Shown piece after piece: positions 1 to 5,684 of a DNA stretch of 6,677 nt. Position numbers and translations under genes: made by a program. A model generated the notes under the pieces. That model saw only the letters and a program-made list of their open reading frames with translations. It was not told the DNA's origin and did no database searches. The stretch comes from Myxococcales bacterium (lineage in GTDB: Bacteria; Myxococcota; Polyangia; Fen-1088). The DNA lies in the NCBI GenBank assembly GCA_003157315.1, contig PMJE01000497.1:7492-14168 (forward strand), in the 5' to 3' direction. The stretch's first letter is position 1, and every line of letters begins with the position of its first letter.

Positions 1-257
1 ACGTGGCCGGGCGTGTCGATAAGGTTGACAGCGCAGTCGTCCCACTCGCACGAGGTGGCCGCCGACTGGATGGTGATCCCCTTTTCCCGCTCCAGGTCCA
101 TGAAGTCCATGGTCGCGCCGACCCCGGACTTCCCCTTGACCTCCTCGATCTTGTGGATCTTACCGGTGTAGAAGAGCACCCGCTCGGAGAGCGTGGTCTT
201 GCCTGAGTCGATATGTGCGGAAATGCCTATGTTGCGGATCTTCTCTATGGACGACAT
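1..257 (-). CDS. fusA: Elongation factor G, N-terminal part (cut by window edge)
   Basis: EF-G is the cytoplasmic GTPase that drives ribosomal translocation and, with RRF, ribosome recycling. Only the first 85 codons are present, within the GTP-binding G domain. Seen: [20 protein letters not shown] at the N-terminus, P-loop AHIDSGKTT (residues 14-22), a switch I region ending in GITIQSAAT with the G2 threonine at about residue 62, and the G3 motif DTPGH (81-85). Most bacterial EF-G proteins read AHIDAGKTT; Ser in place of Ala, with the [12 protein letters not shown] stretch, resembles mitochondrial EF-G1 and the spirochaete/planctomycete/deltaproteobacterial EF-G1 group (family knowledge). 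The ATG at 257 gives the canonical N-terminus and has a weak AGGT ribosome-binding site 7 nt upstream. Genomes in this group often carry more than one EF-G, so symbol fusA is the usual name but the paralogue class is inferred. No str-operon neighbour (rpsL, rpsG, tuf) is visible, because the gene runs off the left edge. Confidence 0.95.
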   Translation of the reverse strand, partial: MSSIEKIRNIGISAHIDSGKTTLSERVLFYTGKIHKIEEVKGKSGVGATMDFMDLEREKGITIQSAATSCEWDDCAVNLIDTPGH

Positions 258-378
258 GGAACGTACCTAACCTATTTTGACGGGATTGCTGAAGGCGCGG
301 CAGTTTATTCGACGACAACGCGAACGCCACCTAAATCTACGTGACGGTGCGGTGCCATTTTCTGCGCGATCATCACCA

Positions 379-397
379 CAACGTCGCTCCGACGTTG
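379..397. promoter_or_regulatory. Perfect inverted repeat upstream of the methylase
   Basis: CAACGTCG, a 3-nt CTC spacer, then CGACGTTG form a perfect 8-bp dyad with no mismatch. It lies in the divergent EF-G/methylase intergenic region, 11 nt before a strong ribosome-binding site (GGGAGG at 409-414). It could be an operator for a dimeric repressor or an RNA hairpin in the methylase leader. No U-tract follows, so it is not an intrinsic terminator. A GATC site at 368-371 lies just to its left. Function is inference. Confidence 0.5.
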
Positions 398-408
398 CAT
401 TCTGCCGC

Positions 409-455
409 GGGAGGCAGCTTAAATGCGTCTCGGTGTCACCACGAAAATCGCCTAG
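409..455 (+). other. Strong RBS with a short leader ORF, or frameshifted methylase start
   Basis: GGGAGG (409-414) sits 8 nt before ATG 423, the best initiation signal between EF-G and the methylase core. That ATG opens a 10-codon frame (MRLGVTTKIA) ending at TAG 453-455. The methylase lies in the +1 frame relative to it. Removing one base from the A run at 444-447 would give MRLGVTTKSPSNDRL and continue without a stop into the methylase. It may therefore be a true leader peptide, a base-call error, or a real frameshift at the gene's 5' end. The sequence alone cannot decide. Confidence 0.45.
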
Positions 456-1365
456 CAATGACCGGCTTCGCCAGCAGCGCTCCCCTTTTCGGACTGCCGA
501 GGACGTCAGTTTTCTGCGACCCTTTGTCAAGTGGGCAGGAGGCAAGAGCCAACTCCTACCGCAATTCAGAGCCTTGTATCCCGAGCCGAAGACGATCCAT
601 CGATATGTGGAACCTTTCCTCGGCAGCGGAGCGGTCTTCTTTAACGTCCAGGCCCTGCTCCAGCCTTCACGCGCCCTGTTGTGGGATACGAACGCCGAGC
701 TGATCGATACCTTCCTGGCCGTGCGTGACGAAGTGAACAGCCTCATCGATTTGCTGCGCGAACACCAAAAACAGCACTGCGAGTCCTACTACTACGAAGT
801 GCGAACCCAAATTCCGCAGACCCGCGCCGCACGCGCTGCCCGCCTCATCTACCTCAACAAGACGGGGTTCAACGGCCTCTATCGGGTGAACAGTCGCGGT
901 ATCTTCAACGTGCCCTTTGGTCATCGTGTCAACCCGACGATTCTCAACGAGCCTCTGCTGCGTGCAGCCAGCGTCGCGCTAGCAAAGACCGAGCTGCACT
1001 CACGCGATTTCAGAACTCTGTCCACGGTCGCGCGCAAGGGCGACTTCATCTACCTTGACCCGCCCTACCAACCGCTGTCCAAGACTGCCTCCTTCACCTC
1101 GTACACGCGCGGTTCCTTCGGCGAGAACGACCAGCGCGACTTGGCCAATCTCTACTCTGAACTCGACCGGCGTGGGTGCCTGCTCATGCTGTCGAACAGC
1201 GACACTCCTCTGGTGCGCGAGCTATACGCGGACTTTCGCGTCCACTGCGTGTCCGCGCGCAGAATGATCAACTCGGACGGCAAGAAGCGAGGGCCGGTGT
1301 CGGAAGTGGTGGTCCTCAACTACGGCCCAAAAGCGAGTCGCAAGCCAACTCTGCGACCGAGATGA
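433..1365 (+). CDS. Dam-like D12-class DNA adenine-N6 methyltransferase
   Basis: Transfers methyl from S-adenosylmethionine to adenine N6 in DNA, probably at GATC by analogy with Dam and DpnM. From GTG 433 (310 residues): motif X RPFVKWAGGK (29-38), SAM-binding motif I VEPFLGSGAVFFN (59-71), an acidic DTN motif near 85-87, target-recognition NKTGFNGLYRVN (142-153), catalytic DPPY (209-212), then PLSKTASFTSY and a C-terminal SEVVVLNY strand (290-297). The motif order X-I-target recognition-IV is that of the alpha class, and the length is close to Dam (278) and DpnM (284). The start is uncertain: GTG 433 is the last in-frame start before motif X but lies 18 nt from the GGGAGG. Upstream GTG 352 and TTG 277 lack good ribosome sites, and the well-placed ATG 423 is one frame off. 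No restriction endonuclease is visible nearby, so it looks like an orphan methylase. Its stop overlaps the next gene's start. Confidence 0.9.
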   Translation: MSPRKSPSNDRLRQQRSPFRTAEDVSFLRPFVKWAGGKSQLLPQFRALYPEPKTIHRYVEPFLGSGAVFFNVQALLQPSRALLWDTNAELIDTFLAVRDEVNSLIDLLREHQKQHCESYYYEVRTQIPQTRAARAARLIYLNKTGFNGLYRVNSRGIFNVPFGHRVNPTILNEPLLRAASVALAKTELHSRDFRTLSTVARKGDFIYLDPPYQPLSKTASFTSYTRGSFGENDQRDLANLYSELDRRGCLLMLSNSDTPLVRELYADFRVHCVSARRMINSDGKKRGPVSEVVVLNYGPKASRKPTLRPR

Positions 1366-1913
1366 CTGGTTTGGCCAGAATCTACACGCGCAGGGGCGAT
1401 GGCGGGCAGACCCAGCTTCCCGGCGGGCGGCGGGTGCCCAAGCACGCGCAACGGCTGGAATGCCTCGGCGCCGTGGACGAGCTTTCCGCGTGCATCGGGC
1501 TCGCGCGGGCCCTGCTGCAACGGCATGCTGCGCCCGCCGGCTTGGCACGCCTGGCCGCCCGCCTAGGCGGAATCCAGAAAGAGCTTTCCGGTCTTTGCGC
1601 GGACTTGGCCACGTCGGCAACGGCTGGACAACACATCGCAGCCCGCGACGTCACGGTCTTGGAGCGCAACATCGATACCTGGACGCGCAGGCTGTCGCCA
1701 CTTCGCACCTTCATCCTGCCCGGCGGAGGCGCTGCGGCCGCGTGCCTCCACCTGGCGCGCACGGTTTGCCGCCGCGCCGAGCGCCAAGTGGTGCGCCTGG
1801 CTGCGCAGGAACCGATCGGCGGCTCGATCGTTCCCTACCTGAACCGACTCTCCGATGCGCTCTTCGTCGCGGCCCGCTACGCCACGCTCCTCGGCGGCCG
1901 CGAGGAGATCTGA
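1362..1913 (+). CDS. Corrinoid (cob(I)alamin) adenosyltransferase, PduO/PduO-N type
   Basis: Transfers the adenosyl group of ATP to cob(I)alamin to make adenosylcobalamin, in the cytoplasm. The 183 residues cover the whole PduO-type fold: N-terminal ATP-binding IYTRRGDGGQT (7-17), a second conserved block RLECLGAVDELSACIGLAR (31-49), IQKELSGLCADLA (71-83), the PGGG loop (120-123), the RTVCRRAERQVV helix (133-144) with the ATP-contacting arginines and glutamate, and the C-terminal PYLNRLSDALFVAAR (158-172). The length fits single-domain enzymes of this family. ATG 1362 is chosen because it begins the canonical N-terminus and forms an ATGA overlap with the methylase stop (1363-1365), which implies translational coupling; a strong own ribosome site is not seen. 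No other cobalamin or mutase gene is visible. The frame is open further upstream only because it runs inside the methylase gene. Confidence 0.93.
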   Translation: MTGLARIYTRRGDGGQTQLPGGRRVPKHAQRLECLGAVDELSACIGLARALLQRHAAPAGLARLAARLGGIQKELSGLCADLATSATAGQHIAARDVTVLERNIDTWTRRLSPLRTFILPGGGAAAACLHLARTVCRRAERQVVRLAAQEPIGGSIVPYLNRLSDALFVAARYATLLGGREEI

Positions 1914-1925
1914 CGTACGCGGCCC

Positions 1926-1938
1926 CTACCTGAGGTAG
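1926..1938. repeat. Small dyad at the convergent gene ends
   Basis: CTACC, a 3-nt TGA spacer and GGTAG form a perfect 5-bp inverted repeat that covers the TAG stop of the minus-strand TPR gene. It lies 12 nt beyond the adenosyltransferase stop. There is no T-run on either side, so it is at best a weak bidirectional end signal, and it may be chance. Confidence 0.25.
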
Positions 1939-3500
1939 AGAATACCGAGGTTCACGTCCAAGTTGAACATCCAGTTGGGCATGCCCGCAAGGGCGTTCAC
2001 CCCAGCCAGAATCAAGAATGAATCGCTCAACTCGACAGTGACACCCGCGCCGGGACCGAACAGAATCGGGCCGCCCACCACCGTGTCTTTGCAGCCGCCC
2101 GACGGACAGCCAGCCAGATACGGCTTGGAAGGGTCGGCCGGATCCTTGTCCGGGAGGCTGACTACGTGGCGGATCTGACCTGCGCCTGCGGCCATCGAAA
2201 GGAATGGCGTGACCCTCCTGGGCTCGCCAAAAAACCACGTCGCCTTGGCCAACCCGGCCAAGGCGTAGCTTGAGGGATGACAGGTGCCTCCCTTGCAAGC
2301 GGGTGGATTCAGCGCGCCGCCGTTGACATCGCTAGCGCCGATCACGATCTGAAAGCGACCCTGCACGGACAAGACCAGACTGTCAGAAACGAAGAAGCCA
2401 ACCTCGGGTGCGACCTGCAAGAGGCGAGCCCAGGAGACGCCGGAATTCTTCAAAGCTGTTCCCTTGTCGTCGGTGCGATTTGCCTCGGGCGTGCCCGAGT
2501 GGTAGCCGAACCCACTGCCTAGGGCCAGCGCAAACCAGTAGAAGGGAGCCCCGCCCTCCTCACCGCCCTCCTCGCCTGCTTCGGCGGTCTCGGCCTCGGG
2601 GTTCGCGCCTTCGACTCCCTCGCCGCCCGCACCCTCGCCCCCCAGGGTGACGACGTGCGGTTCAGCCACGGTCCCATTCTGCGCCAATGGCTGGCCCTCG
2701 GCGTTTTGCGCCAGTACATAGTAGGCGACCGATGCGCCGCTGGTCGCCTCCGGTGGAATCTCCGTCTGGTACCAATCGCTGTCCTTGACGGGATCCATCT
2801 CGCGCGTGCGAAAATCCGTCGCACCTTCGGGCCGGTATGCCAGCACCACCCGCTCTGCACCCAATGACTCCGAAACCTGTGCCTTGATCGTGATGGGCTG
2901 GCCCACCGCGCCCGCGGTCACTGGAGCATGAATGATCGCGCTTTCCGCCGAGGCTGGGGGCTGGGCAGGCCGCGCCGGCTGGACAGGCTGCGTCGGCTGG
3001 GCAGGCTGCGCCGGCTGGGCAGGAGGTGGGGCGGCCTGAGGCTCAGGCTGGGGCGCGCCAGGGGTGCTCCCCGCTTCTTCGGCGCCCTCCGCGACATCCA
3101 TGGAAGCCTCGGCGAATGCCGACTGAACTTCTGGGTTGAGCAGGGCCTTGGTGACCTTGATCGCGGGATCGATCCGCAACGCCTTCTTGAACTCCTCCAC
3201 GCCTTGGTCGCGCTGCCTGAGCCCGGCCACGTAGACCACGCCCAAATGGACGTGTGTGCGCGCAGCCGCCGGGTGCTTATCGAGTTGGGCAGTCCCACAG
3301 GTCTCAAGTGCTTGCTTGAGAAGGTTGGTTGCCTCTTCCATGTCAAGGTTGGCAAACGCGGCCAACGCTTTCTTGTTGAGTTCGACAACCTTCTGCACGG
3401 GGTCCGACTCTTGTGCATTGGCCCGCGTCGCCCAAACAGCCGCCGCGCCGAAAATCGGGAGGAGCACGGCATAGCAATACCTTTTAGAAGCAAACGACAT
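1926..3500 (-). CDS. Secreted TPR protein with Gln-Pro linker, beta-sandwich-like domain and putative outer-membrane barrel
   Basis: No specific function is recognised; it is probably an envelope protein. Layout of the 524 residues: signal peptide 1-29 (hydrophobic AVLLPIFGAAAVWA, likely cleavage after ANA); alpha-helical TPR-like repeats about 33-135, including NKKALAAFANLDMEEATNLL and GVEEFKKALRIDP; a Pro/Gln/Ala linker about 146-184; a beta-rich Ig/Fn3-like domain about 188-287, including VVLAYRPEGATDF and SVAYYVLAQNAEGQP; a Gly/Glu linker 287-317; and a C-terminal region 319-524 of alternating hydrophobic strands with Gly/aromatic turns, as in small outer-membrane barrels. Two CX4C pairs (402/407 and 465/470) lie in predicted loops and could form disulfides, which suits a location outside the cytoplasm. 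ATG 3500 gives a clean signal peptide but has no good Shine-Dalgarno upstream. It is divergent from the protease gene. TPR proteins of this layout are familiar in myxobacteria. The barrel assignment is inference. Confidence 0.8.
   Translation of the reverse strand: MSFASKRYCYAVLLPIFGAAAVWATRANAQESDPVQKVVELNKKALAAFANLDMEEATNLLKQALETCGTAQLDKHPAAARTHVHLGVVYVAGLRQRDQGVEEFKKALRIDPAIKVTKALLNPEVQSAFAEASMDVAEGAEEAGSTPGAPQPEPQAAPPPAQPAQPAQPTQPVQPARPAQPPASAESAIIHAPVTAGAVGQPITIKAQVSESLGAERVVLAYRPEGATDFRTREMDPVKDSDWYQTEIPPEATSGASVAYYVLAQNAEGQPLAQNGTVAEPHVVTLGGEGAGGEGVEGANPEAETAEAGEEGGEEGGAPFYWFALALGSGFGYHSGTPEANRTDDKGTALKNSGVSWARLLQVAPEVGFFVSDSLVLSVQGRFQIVIGASDVNGGALNPPACKGGTCHPSSYALAGLAKATWFFGEPRRVTPFLSMAAGAGQIRHVVSLPDKDPADPSKPYLAGCPSGGCKDTVVGGPILFGPGAGVTVELSDSFLILAGVNALAGMPNWMFNLDVNLGILYLR
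2959..3023 (-). repeat. In-frame 18-bp tandem repeat coding for the Gln-Pro linker
   Basis: About 3.6 copies of an 18-bp unit (plus strand: GGCTGGGCAGGCTGCGCC with few changes) begin at 2959, 2977, 2995 and 3013. The period of six codons encodes repeating Pro-Ala-Gln steps of the linker in the TPR protein. Such repeats can gain or lose units by slippage without breaking the frame, so linker length may vary between strains. Confidence 0.8.
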
Positions 3501-3557
3501 TTGAGGAGAGGCTCTCTAGGGGCGTGCGGCGTGTGCGTGAATGGGCGGGGCGTTGAA

Positions 3558-3587
3558 ACTGTATTCCCCTATGTTCCCCCACGTCAA
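3558..3587 (-). promoter_or_regulatory. Putative sigma70-type promoter for the TPR gene
   Basis: Read on minus, TTGACG (3587-3582, 5 of 6 matches to the -35 consensus) is followed after 18 nt by TACAGT (3563-3558, 4 of 6 matches to the -10 consensus). Transcription would begin near 3550, leaving a leader of about 50 nt before ATG 3500. It is the best promoter match seen on this strand of the intergenic region. Myxobacterial promoters often deviate from consensus, so this is a prediction. Confidence 0.45.
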
Positions 3588-3655
3588 CCTACTCATGCGT
3601 ACAGGTACACTAAAGCAGTGACGCGATTGTCGTGAGATGGCTCAAACCAGCCACC

Positions 3656-3667
3656 GCCAGGCCTGGC
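3656..3667. promoter_or_regulatory. 12-bp perfect palindrome in the divergent intergenic region
   Basis: GCCAGGCCTGGC is a perfect palindrome with no spacer, in the 249-bp region between the TPR gene and the protease gene. It lies about 80 nt before the protease ATG. It could be a binding site for a dimeric regulator of either gene. In GC-rich DNA, chance palindromes of this kind are not rare. Confidence 0.3.
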
Positions 3668-3735
3668 CCGCCTATCCCGCCCGTGATGCAATGAGATATT
3701 GCTCCGCAAGAGCTGTAGCCAACCTCGCAGCCGCA

Positions 3736-3741
3736 TATACT
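3736..3741 (+). promoter_or_regulatory. -10-like box immediately before the protease start (possible leaderless transcript)
   Basis: TATACT matches five of six bases of the -10 consensus and ends 8 nt before ATG 3750, so transcription could begin at or within a few bases of the start codon. No Shine-Dalgarno sequence precedes the ATG, which fits a leaderless mRNA. No good -35 box is visible at the usual spacing (CTGTAG at 3713-3718), which weakens the case. Confidence 0.35.
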
Positions 3742-3749
3742 CAATACTG

Positions 3750-5579
3750 ATGCGTGTAGCCGCAGCCGCCGTCGTGCTGGGGTTAGCCGGGATCACCGCC
3801 TGGTCGTGGCGGAGCGTGGCTCCCCACCCCGGCGGCTCGCCCCCGGCGGACGAGCTGCTGGCTGCTGAACGCACGAACCCCAACACGCTGATCGTAGACT
3901 TTCGGGATGACATCACCGAACAGGAGCTGGCTGCGCGCGGCTATGTGGACGAGCCCGTGAGTCGCTTTTCGGCGACCGACCGGATGTATCGCATTCGTTT
4001 TCGCACGCCACAAGACGCGCAGGACGCGGCCCGCAAACTGCGCGTGGACCCCATGGTCGAGTCGGTCGACCACGACGTCCCGGTAGGTCTGTTTCCCGAG
4101 GACTGGACGCCGACGGCGCCGCCGGTTGGCGCGCCTGAGTGCGCGAGCGACGACCGCTCGGGGGAGGCTGGCGCAGGTTTCCCCAACGATCCCTGTTTCA
4201 GCTACCAGTGGCACCTGCGCCAAATCGGACTGCCCGCGGCCTGGAAGCTGGGCCAAGGCCGTGGCGTGGTGGTGGCCGTCATCGATACCGGCGTCACCCG
4301 CGTCTCTGACCTAGAGGGCACGCGCTTCGTGCCGGGCTTCAACTTCGTGGCCGACAATGACAAGACCGACGACGATCATGGCCACGGCACCCATGTGGCC
4401 GGGACCATTGCCCAGGCGACCAACAACCACCGCGGGGTGGCCGGGATCGCTTTCCGCGCTGCCATAATGCCGCTCAAGGTCCTGAGCAGCCGGGGCGCGG
4501 GCTCCATGGCGGCCATCGCCCAGGCCATCCGTTTTGCTGCCGACCACGATGCCAACGTCATCAATCTGAGCCTGGGCGGACCCTTCCCGGTCACTCCCGT
4601 CCGCCGCGCTATCGAGTACGCGCATCGCAAGGGTGTGGTGGTGGTGGCAGCGGCAGGAAACGACGGCCGTGGCCGGGTCAGCTACCCCGCGCGCTACCCT
4701 GATGTCATCGCGGTGGCTGCCACCCAGTGGGACGAGACCACTACCTTTTACTCCAACTGGGGCAAGGAGATAGACATCGCTGCACCTGGCGGCAACATCC
4801 GCGTGGACCAGAACGGCGACGGCAGGCCCGATGGTATCTTGCAGAACACTATCCTGCCCGGCGCTGGGCAGAGCGGCTACCTGTGGTTCATGGGGACATC
4901 CATGGCGGCGCCCCATGTGACAGGTATTGCTGCGCTGGTGATAGGCGCTGGGGTCACGCGGCCCGACGCTGTCGAAGCCGTCTTGGTAGACACAGCCCGC
5001 AGGCCCAAGCCGGTGTCCTCGGCCAGCGGCCGCCGCACCGACGACCATTACGGCGCCGGGATCGCTGACGCCGAGGCTGCCTTGCGCAAGGCCCGCAGCG
5101 CGCGCGGGATCGCCAGCCTCGGGTTGGGCACGGCCTTGGGGCTGCTGGGCCTGGCCGGGACACGCCGACGCGAGCGACTCGGCGGCGCGCGAGCCGGGGC
5201 CTTTGCCAGCGCGCTGGTACTCGGGGCTTCCGGGCTTTTCTTTCTGCCGTCGCTGCAAACCCCGGCGTGGCTGGCCGATTCGCCCATCGGCACGGGCGCG
5301 CTGGAATCACTCGCGCTTGTCCTCGGCCCTGCCGGCCAAGGAAATCCCCTGCTGTGGAGTGCCTTGTTTCCGCTGGGTGCTGTGGCGCTGCTCTACAGCG
5401 TGCATTCGCTGCGCCCGGCCTTAGCTGGGTTAGCCTTCGGCGTGGCAGGCGGACTGCTCTTTGCTGCCTGCGCGTACCCGGCCGACGTCCGCTTCGTGCC
5501 CGACCTTTTCGACCGCGCGTGGCTCGCGGCCAACGCTTTGCTGGCCACCGGCCTGGGCGCGCTGGTGCTACGGAAATGA
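3750..5579 (+). CDS. Subtilisin-family (S8) serine protease with a polytopic C-terminal membrane domain
   Basis: Exported endopeptidase. In the 609 residues: a hydrophobic N-terminal segment 2-20 (signal peptide or anchor); an I9-like propeptide about 45-113 (NTLIVDFRDD to VESVDHDVPVG); and a catalytic domain about 150-445 with Asp179 in VIDTGV, His212 in HGHGTHVAG, oxyanion Asn304 in AAAGNDG and Ser384 in GTSMAAPHVTG, so the full triad is intact. DQNGDGRPDG (353-362) matches the DxNxDGxxD calcium-loop pattern. Beyond the protease, about five hydrophobic segments follow (454-470, 482-501, 534-551, 556-575, 589-607); the first ends in TRRRER, a positive stop-transfer. Most S8 enzymes are soluble or carry a single anchor, so this tail suggests membrane retention. 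ATG 3750 is chosen because the signal follows at once. TTG 3699 would add 17 residues with more positive charge and remains possible. It is divergent from the TPR gene. The substrate is unknown. Confidence 0.92.
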   Translation: MRVAAAAVVLGLAGITAWSWRSVAPHPGGSPPADELLAAERTNPNTLIVDFRDDITEQELAARGYVDEPVSRFSATDRMYRIRFRTPQDAQDAARKLRVDPMVESVDHDVPVGLFPEDWTPTAPPVGAPECASDDRSGEAGAGFPNDPCFSYQWHLRQIGLPAAWKLGQGRGVVVAVIDTGVTRVSDLEGTRFVPGFNFVADNDKTDDDHGHGTHVAGTIAQATNNHRGVAGIAFRAAIMPLKVLSSRGAGSMAAIAQAIRFAADHDANVINLSLGGPFPVTPVRRAIEYAHRKGVVVVAAAGNDGRGRVSYPARYPDVIAVAATQWDETTTFYSNWGKEIDIAAPGGNIRVDQNGDGRPDGILQNTILPGAGQSGYLWFMGTSMAAPHVTGIAALVIGAGVTRPDAVEAVLVDTARRPKPVSSASGRRTDDHYGAGIADAEAALRKARSARGIASLGLGTALGLLGLAGTRRRERLGGARAGAFASALVLGASGLFFLPSLQTPAWLADSPIGTGALESLALVLGPAGQGNPLLWSALFPLGAVALLYSVHSLRPALAGLAFGVAGGLLFAACAYPADVRFVPDLFDRAWLAANALLATGLGALVLRK

Positions 5580-5582
5580 CCT

Positions 5583-5601
5583 GGGCGACCGCAGGTCGCC
5601 C
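5583..5601. terminator. Perfect 8-bp hairpin downstream of the protease
   Basis: GGGCGACC, loop GCA, then GGTCGCCC form a perfect GC-rich stem starting 4 nt after the protease stop. No T-run follows (CTACGGAATCG), so it is not a classic intrinsic terminator. It may stabilise the 3' end, assist Rho-dependent termination, or be one copy of a dispersed palindromic repeat. It separates the protease gene from the toxin-antitoxin operon. Confidence 0.5.
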
Positions 5602-5635
5602 CTACGGAATCGCAGATCGGCCAGCGCGCCCGTGA

Positions 5636-5684
5636 TTGCACCTGGCCATTAAAGGACTATATTTGGTCCTGGGAGGTTTCGGTC
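5636..5684 (+). promoter_or_regulatory. Promoter, operator-like palindrome and RBS of the toxin-antitoxin operon
   Basis: TTGCAC (5636-5641) and TATATT (5658-5663), 16 nt apart, form a plausible promoter with a weak -35. The -10 box lies inside an imperfect 16-bp palindrome with perfect GGAC and GTCC arms (5654-5669), where an antitoxin or toxin-antitoxin complex would block polymerase. GGGAGG (5671-5676) is a strong ribosome site 8 nt before ATG 5685. Autorepression through such a site is known for Phd/YefM systems; here it is inferred from position. Confidence 0.6.

Noticed and set aside
277..432. N-terminal extension of the methylase from TTG 277
   Set aside because: The added 52 residues precede the usual start of the family and show no recognisable motif. 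They cover the intergenic dyad and a likely control region, and TTG 277 has no good ribosome site.
458..703. ATG 458 as a gene start
   Set aside because: It opens a frame that is not the methylase frame and runs antisense-like through its motifs without similarity to any family known to me.
267..746. Open frame on minus opposite the methylase 5' end
   Set aside because: The product is Arg/Ser-rich, has no recognisable motif, and overlaps the well-supported methylase. It is a shadow frame.
1176..1361. Upstream extension of the adenosyltransferase
   Set aside because: The extension lies wholly inside the methylase gene and precedes the canonical N-terminus. ATG 1362 fits both the family and the gene overlap.
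2959..3023. Repeat array considered as CRISPR
   Set aside because: The units are contiguous 18-bp copies without spacers, inside a coding region.
2928..3635. 235-codon open frame on plus opposite the TPR gene
   Set aside because: Its Gly/Arg/Leu repeats come from the antisense reading of the Gln-Pro linker, and no family is recognisable.
4311..5258. 315-codon open frame on minus opposite the protease
   Set aside because: Long antisense frames are common opposite GC-rich genes. The plus-strand protease has a full catalytic triad, while this frame shows no domain.
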